This document shows, piece after piece, positions 1 through 5,047 of a stretch of 5,664 nucleotides of DNA. Position numbers and translations under genes: made by a program. This DNA is from Candidatus Magasanikiibacteriota bacterium. Its GTDB lineage: Bacteria; Patescibacteriota; Patescibacteriia; Magasanikbacterales; GWA2-37-8. Where the stretch lies: contig CAIOJG010000187.1 of the NCBI GenBank assembly GCA_903858555.1, forward strand, positions 1 to 5,664. The letters run 5' to 3'. Within the stretch, counting starts at the first letter, position 1. Each line of letters begins with the position of its first letter. The notes under the pieces are model-generated. The model was not told the origin of the DNA, did not search any database, and saw only the letters and a list, made by a program, of their open reading frames with translations.

Positions 1-11
1 AGCGATATTTT

Positions 12-20
12 TGCTATAAT
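12..20 (+). promoter_or_regulatory. Extended -10 promoter for pilM
   Basis: TGCTATAAT is a perfect extended -10 element (TG, one base, TATAAT). Its last T lies 22 nt before the pilM ATG, so transcription should begin near position 27 and leave a leader of about 15 nt with no Shine-Dalgarno sequence. Any -35 box would lie before the window start. The same nine bases recur before the prepilin peptidase gene at 2174-2182. Confidence 0.7.
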
Positions 21-41
21 TAGAATATAAATTTAGAAATT

Positions 42-1175
42 ATGTTTTTCTTAAAGCCTAAATCCTATCTCGGTGTAGATTTGGGTGCTGGTGGTATCAA
101 AATTGTAGAATTAAAAGAAGAAAAAAAACGACCGGTACTATATACCTATGGTCTAACTTCGGATATGCAGGATATCCATAGTATTTTTAATGCCGAAAAA
201 CAATCTATCGAGCAGTCGCTACTTGCTAAAGACCAACCAAAACCAATCAATCTCGCTCCCGGAATTGAACAAGTACAAAAATACGCCGATCTCATCAAAG
301 CGGTTTGTAAAAGTGCCCGCATGGTTTCCAAGACAGCTGTCGTGAGTCTGCCGGTGTCGGTAGTATTTCACGCAGTAATAAATTTGCCACCCTTAAAAAA
401 AGAAGAATTTGATAAAGTATTACGCGCCGAAGTAAAAAAATTGTTGCCACGACCAATCGAGGATATGGTGTTGGACTATCAAGTTATTCCAAATATTTCC
501 ACTTTAAAAACTCAAAGAGTGTTGGTCAATGCCGTACCAAAAGAATTGATTACTTTCTATACTCAAGTTTTCAAATTGGCGAATATAAATTTAGAATCAT
601 TGGAACCAGAATCAGTCGCTCTCGAGCGTTCATTGGTGGGCCGTGATCAAAGCGTGGTAATGGTCATAGATATTGGCGCCGAGCGTACCAATTTTTATAT
701 TATTGATCAAGGCTTTGCGGTGACTCATCACAGTATTGAAATCGGCGGTGAGCGTCTCAATAAAATTTTGGTAAATATTTTAGGAGTAAAAGAAAATTCG
801 GTAGAACAATTAAAACACGACTACTTTGGAAGTTTGATAAATAAAAAAATAAATTCTAAAATGGACAGAGAGAGTTTTGCCAATATTTTTTTCCAAATGA
901 TTGATCCAATCATGAAAGAAATAGAATACAGTTTTGATCTTTATTTAAAACAAACCGGCAACGAAGGCAAGCATCCGGAAAAAGTAGTTTTAACCGGTGG
1001 TGGCAGTATGATGCCGTTTTTAGCCGATTATATTACTGAGAAATTTAATCTTAAATCTTATATCGGCGATCCGTGGGGTAGGGTAGTCTATCAGGAAAGC
1101 TTGAAACCGGCCTTAAATAAAATTGGTCCACGAATGTCCGTGGCTTTAGGACTAGCGCTGCGAAATTTGGTGTGA
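42..1175 (+). CDS. pilM: Type IV pilus assembly protein PilM (actin-like ATPase)
   Basis: PilM is a cytoplasmic actin/FtsA-fold ATPase. In studied systems it binds the N-terminal tail of PilN and links the inner-membrane platform of the type IV pilus to the cytoplasmic motors. The 377 residues are near the usual length. The N terminus (SYLGVDLGAGGIKIVEL, residues 8-24) is the phosphate-1 loop. A second nucleotide loop, VIDIGAERTNFYI, is at 208-220, and the adenosine motif VVLTGGGSMMPFL is at 315-327. The C terminus SVALGLALRNL is typical of PilM. There are no membrane segments. ATG 42 is chosen because the family begins a few residues before the first loop and an extended -10 box lies just upstream; no ribosome binding site is visible. 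Usually pilN and pilO follow, but here a response regulator gene follows after 35 nt. FtsA shares the fold, but the motif set and pilin context favour PilM. Confidence 0.93.
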   Translation: MFFLKPKSYLGVDLGAGGIKIVELKEEKKRPVLYTYGLTSDMQDIHSIFNAEKQSIEQSLLAKDQPKPINLAPGIEQVQKYADLIKAVCKSARMVSKTAVVSLPVSVVFHAVINLPPLKKEEFDKVLRAEVKKLLPRPIEDMVLDYQVIPNISTLKTQRVLVNAVPKELITFYTQVFKLANINLESLEPESVALERSLVGRDQSVVMVIDIGAERTNFYIIDQGFAVTHHSIEIGGERLNKILVNILGVKENSVEQLKHDYFGSLINKKINSKMDRESFANIFFQMIDPIMKEIEYSFDLYLKQTGNEGKHPEKVVLTGGGSMMPFLADYITEKFNLKSYIGDPWGRVVYQESLKPALNKIGPRMSVALGLALRNLV

Positions 1176-1181
1176 TATACT
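1173..1181 (+). promoter_or_regulatory. Extended -10 promoter overlapping the pilM stop codon
   Basis: TGATATACT fits an extended -10 box with one mismatch in the hexamer (TATACT). Its TGA is also the stop codon of pilM. The predicted start site is near 1188, giving a leader of about 23 nt for the response regulator gene, without a Shine-Dalgarno sequence. No convincing -35 box is seen at normal spacing. TATAGT at 1187-1192 is a weaker alternative. Identification rests on motif match and position only. Confidence 0.5.
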
Positions 1182-1210
1182 AAATCTATAGTAATTTATT
1201 TATAAAATAT

Positions 1211-1597
1211 ATGGCTGAACAAGTGCAAGGAGTACACGTGTTGCTGGTGGAAGACGATGTGTTTCTATCCAGTATTTATCAGAAAAAGTTTGAAATGGAA
1301 GGTTACAAAGTCACCACTGCTGATAATGGTGAAAAAGCTTTAGTTGAAGCAAAGGCAAAAAAACCGAGTATTATTATGCTCGATATTTTGTTGCCAAAAT
1401 TAGACGGCTTCGCCGTATTGACCCAACTCAAAGCAGACGAAACCACCAAAGATATCCCCGTAATTTTATTGACAAATTTAGGACAGAAAGATGACGTGGA
1501 AAAAGGTTTGCAAATGGGTGCGGTTGATTATTTAATCAAAGCACATTTCAAACCATCCGAAGTTGTGGATAAAATAAAAAAAGCATTACATATTTAA
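1211..1597 (+). CDS. Single-domain (CheY-like) response regulator
   Basis: This is a stand-alone receiver domain of 128 residues with no DNA-binding or enzymatic output domain, so it should act by protein contact after phosphorylation by an unseen histidine kinase. Visible receiver residues are the acidic pocket E14-D15-D16, the phosphoacceptor D58 (in IIMLDILLPKLDG), the switch threonine T88 (VILLTNL), the aromatic Y107 and the conserved K110. These positions match CheY with an offset of one. One oddity: K110 is followed by Ala-His-Phe (DYLIKAHFKP) rather than the usual Lys-Pro. The start is supported by the short N terminus before the first beta strand. It sits between pilM and the pilin gene, which suggests a role in pilus activity like that of PilG/PilH-type receivers; that role is inferred. 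The exact partner cannot be read from the sequence. Confidence 0.93.
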   Translation: MAEQVQGVHVLLVEDDVFLSSIYQKKFEMEGYKVTTADNGEKALVEAKAKKPSIIMLDILLPKLDGFAVLTQLKADETTKDIPVILLTNLGQKDDVEKGLQMGAVDYLIKAHFKPSEVVDKIKKALHI

Positions 1598-1605
1598 TTT
1601 TTTTG

Positions 1606-1614
1606 TGATATAAT
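1606..1614 (+). promoter_or_regulatory. Extended -10 promoter for the pilin gene
   Basis: TGATATAAT is a perfect extended -10 box, 9 nt after the response regulator stop codon. A partial -35 match, ATTACA (1585-1590, 4 of 6), lies 18 bp upstream, inside the end of that gene. The predicted start is near 1621, giving a leader of about 47 nt, the longest in the window. The 11-mer TGTGATATAAT (1604-1614) recurs exactly at 5028-5038 before the PEP synthase gene. Confidence 0.7.
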
Positions 1615-1620
1615 ATATTT

Positions 1621-1634
1621 ACTAATGAATTAGT
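1621..1634 (+). repeat. Palindrome at the predicted 5' end of the pilin mRNA
   Basis: ACTAAT-GA-ATTAGT is a perfect inverted repeat with 6-bp arms and a 2-nt centre. It begins 7 nt after the -10 box, at the expected transcription start. In DNA it could be an operator. In RNA it could form a short 5' hairpin of about 4 bp with a 6-nt loop. It is A+T-rich, so a chance origin is possible. Confidence 0.35.
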
Positions 1635-1652
1635 TATGATATCTTTGATTTT

Positions 1653-1662
1653 GAAGGGGGTG
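1653..1662 (+). promoter_or_regulatory. Strong Shine-Dalgarno site of the pilin gene
   Basis: GAAGGGGGTG differs from the ideal 16S complement AAGGAGGTG by a single base and ends 5 nt before ATG 1668. It fixes the pilin start. pilM, the response regulator, pilD and ligA show nothing comparable upstream of their starts, and PEP synthase has only a short GAGGG, so this is the only strong ribosome binding site in the window. Confidence 0.85.
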
Positions 1663-1667
1663 AATTT

Positions 1668-2120
1668 ATGAATAAGAAAGGTTTTACTTTGATTGAATTG
1701 CTCATCGTAGTATCCATCATCGGTTTATTGTCCACCTTAGCTGTAGTCGCTTTGGGATCCGCTCGTGTGAAAGCACGCGACTCCAAACGTTTAGCTGACT
1801 TGAAACAAATGCAAACTGCTTTGGAACTTTACTACACAGATCAAAACGCTTACCCAGCCGGTGCTGGTACAGGTGTGGCGACTGCGATCGGTACAACTCC
1901 ATACGCTTGTTTAAACAACATTGCCGCAGGTTTCGGCCCAACTGGTTGTACATCGCCTTACATGGCGGCCATACCAACTGATCCAAAATCCGGTAACTAC
2001 ACTTACACTTACAACGCAGCTTCTAGTACTTACACTCTCAATGCTACATTGGAAGGTGCAATTAACGGTTTCACAGCAGGTTCGATTACTCTACGCCCAT
2101 CTGGCATGAGTCAACCATAA
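1668..2120 (+). CDS. Type IV pilin (GspG/PilA-like), likely major pilin
   Basis: A prepilin of 150 residues. The leader MNKKG is followed by the class III signal FTLIELLIVV: cleavage after Gly5 gives mature Phe1, and Glu10 is the conserved Glu5 of the mature pilin. The hydrophobic helix spans roughly residues 6-30, followed by the amphipathic stretch ARDSKRLADLKQMQTALELY (37-56) and the NAYP motif seen in GspG-type pilins. Cys81 and Cys94 may form a disulfide, and PTDP (103-106) is a common pilin turn. The C terminus is rich in Tyr and Thr. The start is set by a near-ideal ribosome binding site. It has its own promoter and terminator, so it is probably a single-gene transcript. Codon use stands out: all nine Tyr codons are TAC, against 1 of 15 in ligA, consistent with very high expression. 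A minor pseudopilin is possible, but the expression signals favour the major subunit. The neighbouring peptidase would process it. Confidence 0.93.
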   Translation: MNKKGFTLIELLIVVSIIGLLSTLAVVALGSARVKARDSKRLADLKQMQTALELYYTDQNAYPAGAGTGVATAIGTTPYACLNNIAAGFGPTGCTSPYMAAIPTDPKSGNYTYTYNAASSTYTLNATLEGAINGFTAGSITLRPSGMSQP

Positions 2121-2129
2121 TCAAAATTT

Positions 2130-2165
2130 AACCCTCTCTGTAAAAAGAGAGGGTTTTGTTTTTTT
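2130..2165 (+). terminator. Rho-independent terminator after the pilin gene
   Basis: A perfect 10-bp stem pairs 2130-2139 (AACCCTCTCT read from 2130) with 2146-2155 (AGAGAGGGTT), around the 6-nt loop GTAAAA. It is followed by the T-rich tract TTGTTTTTTT (2156-2165). It starts 9 nt after the pilin stop codon and ends only 8 nt before the extended -10 box of the next gene. This is the only clear intrinsic terminator in the window. Confidence 0.93.
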
Positions 2166-2173
2166 AAAAATCG

Positions 2174-2182
2174 TGCTATAAT
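2174..2182 (+). promoter_or_regulatory. Extended -10 promoter for the prepilin peptidase gene
   Basis: TGCTATAAT is a perfect extended -10 box. Its last T is 10 nt before the A of ATG 2192, so transcription should start at about 2188-2192 and leave a leader of zero to four nt. No Shine-Dalgarno sequence could be present on such an RNA. Any -35 contact would fall in the T tract of the preceding terminator, where there is no good match. Confidence 0.7.
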
Positions 2183-2191
2183 ATTAAAGAT

Positions 2192-2998
2192 ATGGATGAT
2201 TTTTTGTTAAAAGTAAATATATTGGGAAACGTTTTTTACGTTCTTATTTTTATTTTCGGTCTTTGTATCGGCAGTTTTTTAAATTCCTGGATTTGGCGTA
2301 CCTACGCCAACATGCGTATTTTGGCTAAAAATCGCAGTATCTGTCCATCTTGTGGCCACCAACTTTATTGGTATGAAAATATTCCACTTTTTAGTTGGAT
2401 TTTTTTACGCTGTCATTGTAGTCAGTGCCACCGAGCGATTTCCTGGCAGTATCCGTTGGTAGAATTTTTTACCGGCGCTTTTTTGGTATTTGTTTTTTAT
2501 AAAAATATTCACGCGACTGTCTTTAACCCTTGGCAGCTGTTTAGAGATTGTTTGTTTTTGGTCTGGCTGATAATTATTTTTGTTTATGATTTTCGTTATC
2601 AAATTATTTTGACCGGAGTCATCTGGGTAGCCAGTGTTGTTGGTTTTGGTATAAATGTCGCGCTGCTTGATATGAATCCGTCTAGTTTGATATTGGGTAT
2701 GATTATTGCGAGTGGATTTTTTTATTTACAATATTTTGTGTCCAAAGGCAGATGGATTGGCGGTGGCGATGTCCGTATGGGAGTGATGATTGGAGCCTGG
2801 CTGGGTTGGCAGAGTGCTATCTTAGCTTTATTTTTTGCTTATGTTTTGGGAGCTGTTGTGGCCATATTTTTATTGCTTAGAAAAAAAGCCAACGGTGAAA
2901 CAGCGGTTCCATTCGGCACCTTTTTAGCCATGGGCACATTTTTTTCTTTGTATTACGGCCCAGCGGTTATAAATTGGTACGTTGGTTTATTGAAATAA
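2192..2998 (+). CDS. pilD: Prepilin peptidase (type IV leader peptidase, A24 family)
   Basis: This integral membrane aspartic protease cleaves the leader of prepilins on the cytoplasmic side; in many bacteria it also N-methylates the new N terminus. The 268 residues begin with a membrane helix ending in GLCIGSFLNSWIWR (23-36), the usual PilD opening. A cytoplasmic zinc-type domain follows with CPSC (51-54) and CSQC (76-79), NIPLFSW (63-69), and YPLVEF (87-92). The catalytic aspartates are D133 (FVYDFRYQII) and D193 in GGGDVRMG (190-197), followed by GAWLGW. VPFGTFLAMG (239-248) is the conserved C-terminal motif. About seven or eight hydrophobic helices are visible. An extra cysteine (C74) precedes the second CxxC. 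The cysteine domain is the part associated with methylation, so the enzyme is probably bifunctional. Its substrate is very likely the pilin encoded just upstream. ligA follows after 6 nt and probably shares the transcript. Confidence 0.95.
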   Translation: MDDFLLKVNILGNVFYVLIFIFGLCIGSFLNSWIWRTYANMRILAKNRSICPSCGHQLYWYENIPLFSWIFLRCHCSQCHRAISWQYPLVEFFTGAFLVFVFYKNIHATVFNPWQLFRDCLFLVWLIIIFVYDFRYQIILTGVIWVASVVGFGINVALLDMNPSSLILGMIIASGFFYLQYFVSKGRWIGGGDVRMGVMIGAWLGWQSAILALFFAYVLGAVVAIFLLLRKKANGETAVPFGTFLAMGTFFSLYYGPAVINWYVGLLK

Positions 2999-3004
2999 AA
3001 TTCT

Positions 3005-5032
3005 ATGTCTGAGCTCGATAAACACATAGAAAAATTGCGCGCGCAAATCGATGATCTGAGGTATCGCTATCACGTGCTCAATGATCCGCAAGTTACTGAC
3101 GCAATGTATGAAGGGTTGATGGACGAGCTACGCAAAATTGAACGTGAGCACCCAGAGCTAATCACGAAAGATTCTCCCACGCAAAGAGTGGCTGGAGCGC
3201 CACTGGATAAATTTGAAAAAATAATTCACGCGGTGACGCAGTGGAGTTTTGACGATGCTTTTTCTGATGAAGATATGGAAGATTGGCAAGAACGCAATTT
3301 GAAATTTTTGGAAAAAGAAATTGGTAAACGTCCGGATGATTTGGATTATGTTTGTGAGTTGAAAATCGATGGTTTGCATATGGTTTTGACCTATGAAAAC
3401 GGCGAGCTTAAAACAGCTGCGACTCGTGGTGATGGAAAAGTTGGAGAAAATGTCACGCAAAATATTCGGACGATTTGGTCGGTGCCGTTAAAATTAAAAG
3501 AAAAAGTAAATTTGGTGGCCGAAGGCGAAGTCTGGTTGGATAGAAAAATGCTGGAAACTATCAATAAACAACGTGCCAAAGATGGCGAATTGCTTTTTGC
3601 CAATCCACGCAATGCCGCGGCCGGCACGATTCGTCAGCTTGATTCTTCGGTAGTGGCGGCTCGTAAATTGGCTCTGACGACTTATGATATTTCCGCCGGT
3701 GAGGCGCCGGATACTCAGTCCGGTGAATTGTTGCGCTTAAAAGAACTAGGCTTTGCGACTGATTCACATTGGAAAGTTTGTAAAAATTTATCAGAAATTT
3801 TTGAATTTCATAATGACTGGCAAAAGAAAAAAAATAGTCAGCCCTTCTGGATAGATGGGGTGGTGATAAAAGTAAATCAAAAAAAATATCAAACCGCGCT
3901 TGGCTATACCGGCAAATCACCACGTTGGGCGATTGCTTATAAATTTCCGGCAGAACAAGGAACAACTAAAATAAAAGATATTTATGTGCAAGTTGGCCGT
4001 ACCGGAGCGTTAACACCGGTTGCTTTGATGGAGCCGGTAAATTTGGCCGGTTCGACTGTTACTCACGCGACGCTACATAATTTTGATGAAATAGATCGCT
4101 TGGGAGTAAAGATTGGCGACACCGTGGTGGTAGAAAAAGCCGGTGATATTATTCCTAAAGTGGTGCGCGTGTTGGAAAAAATGCGTACGGGTGATGAGAA
4201 AAACGTGAAGCGTCCAACTAAGTGTCCGGTTTGTGGCAGCGAAGTGGGGGTGCAATCAATCAGTAAATTGAGCAAAACTGTTCAAGGTAATTCGGTCGCT
4301 TTATATTGTTTTAATAAAAATTGTTACGCCAAAGAATTGGAAAATATTATCCATTTTGTCAGTAAAAAAGGTTTTGATATTGATCATTGCGGTGAAAAAA
4401 TTGTTGAACAGCTGGTGGATGAAGGTTTACTAAAAGACGCGGCCGATTTATTTACTTTGACAGTGGGCGACCTCGAGCCGCTCGAAAGGTTTGCGCAAAA
4501 AAGTGCGCAAAATTTGGTGGAAGCGGTAGGGAAAGCAAAACATATTACTTTGGCTAAGTTTATTAATGCTTTGGGAATTATGCACGTGGGTGAAGAAACC
4601 GCCGATGATTTGGCTCAGATTTTTGGTACCTTAGAAAAATTACAAGCAGCTACTATCGAGGATTTATTAAATATGAATGGTATCGGTGAACGCACGGCGC
4701 AGTCAATCGTGGAATATTTTAAAAATAAAAAAAATCGCGAGTTTGTTGATAAATTATTAAAAAACGGTGTAATTATTAAACCGGTTGAAAAAAAGAGTGG
4801 TGGAAAATTAAAAGGTTCTACTTTTGTATTGACCGGAAGCCTTGAAGCGATGTCGCGCGACGAGGCCAAACAAAAAATAAAGGATTTAGGTGGGGAAATG
4901 TCCGAGAGTGTGAGTAAAAAAACCTCTTATGTAGTGGTTGGTGCGGAGCCGGGAAGTAAATATGATAAAGCTAAAAAATTGGGAGTTAAAATTTTGGATG
5001 AAAAAGAATTTTTAGATTTGATAAAAATGTGA
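3005..5032 (+). CDS. ligA: NAD-dependent DNA ligase LigA
   Basis: LigA seals nicks in duplex DNA using NAD+ in replication and repair. The 675 residues match the usual length and domain order. Domain Ia has Y22, H23, D32 and Y35. The nucleotidyltransferase domain has the adenylated lysine K120 in CELKIDG (117-123), RGDG (141-144), E175, DGVVIK (284-289) and PRWAIAYKFP (306-315). The OB fold carries VGRTGALTPVA (330-340) and ATLHN (355-359). The zinc finger uses C407, C410, C435 and C440. Helix-hairpin-helix repeats span about 445-575, including NGIGERTAQSI (558-568), and a BRCT domain spans about 600-675. Y22/H23 fall at their E. coli numbers, which supports ATG 3005. Oddities are Glu at position 36 where Asp is usual, TQWSF where PMLSL is usual, and about 10 extra residues inside the zinc finger. 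No promoter or ribosome binding site is seen, so cotranscription with the peptidase gene 6 nt upstream is likely. Confidence 0.97.
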   Translation: MSELDKHIEKLRAQIDDLRYRYHVLNDPQVTDAMYEGLMDELRKIEREHPELITKDSPTQRVAGAPLDKFEKIIHAVTQWSFDDAFSDEDMEDWQERNLKFLEKEIGKRPDDLDYVCELKIDGLHMVLTYENGELKTAATRGDGKVGENVTQNIRTIWSVPLKLKEKVNLVAEGEVWLDRKMLETINKQRAKDGELLFANPRNAAAGTIRQLDSSVVAARKLALTTYDISAGEAPDTQSGELLRLKELGFATDSHWKVCKNLSEIFEFHNDWQKKKNSQPFWIDGVVIKVNQKKYQTALGYTGKSPRWAIAYKFPAEQGTTKIKDIYVQVGRTGALTPVALMEPVNLAGSTVTHATLHNFDEIDRLGVKIGDTVVVEKAGDIIPKVVRVLEKMRTGDEKNVKRPTKCPVCGSEVGVQSISKLSKTVQGNSVALYCFNKNCYAKELENIIHFVSKKGFDIDHCGEKIVEQLVDEGLLKDAADLFTLTVGDLEPLERFAQKSAQNLVEAVGKAKHITLAKFINALGIMHVGEETADDLAQIFGTLEKLQAATIEDLLNMNGIGERTAQSIVEYFKNKKNREFVDKLLKNGVIIKPVEKKSGGKLKGSTFVLTGSLEAMSRDEAKQKIKDLGGEMSESVSKKTSYVVVGAEPGSKYDKAKKLGVKILDEKEFLDLIKM

Positions 5033-5038
5033 TATAAT
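5030..5038 (+). promoter_or_regulatory. Extended -10 promoter overlapping the ligA stop codon
   Basis: TGATATAAT is a perfect extended -10 box whose TGA is also the ligA stop codon. Its last T is 10 nt before ATG 5048, the same distance as at the peptidase gene, so a leader of zero to four nt is expected. TTGATA at 5018-5023 resembles a -35 box but is only 9 bp away, too close to work with this hexamer. No terminator separates ligA from the next gene. Confidence 0.65.
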
Positions 5039-5047
5039 GAGGGTGCT

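Noticed and set aside
1179..1198. Weak inverted repeats between pilM and the response regulator gene (TAAAT/ATTTA, CTATAG)
   Set aside because: The arms are short and purely A+T-rich, with no following T tract, so they are neither a terminator nor a convincing operator.
1173..1203. Reading TGA as glycine (alternative code 25), which would extend PilM past its stop
   Set aside because: The PilM family ends at about the ALRNL motif, exactly where TGA lies, and LigA likewise ends normally after its BRCT domain. The standard bacterial code fits.
1201..1206. TATAAA directly before the response regulator ATG, considered as a -10 box
   Set aside because: The start of transcription would fall after the start codon. 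The stop-codon box at 1173-1181 fits better.
1717..1986. Minus-strand open frame of 89 codons inside the pilin gene
   Set aside because: It is antisense to a strongly supported coding region and has no recognisable domain or start signal.
1921..2109. Plus-strand open frame of 62 codons inside the pilin gene
   Set aside because: It is an alternative frame of the well-supported pilin, with no start signal, and follows from the C-ending codon bias there.
3158..3460. Minus-strand open frame of 100 codons inside ligA
   Set aside because: It overlaps the conserved adenylation domain of ligA, and its translation has no recognisable domain. It is explained by codon bias of the real gene.
3561..3965. 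Minus-strand open frame of 134 codons inside ligA
   Set aside because: It lies wholly within a clearly conserved gene on the other strand, its translation shows no recognisable domain, and no ribosome binding site or promoter was seen. It is a shadow frame.
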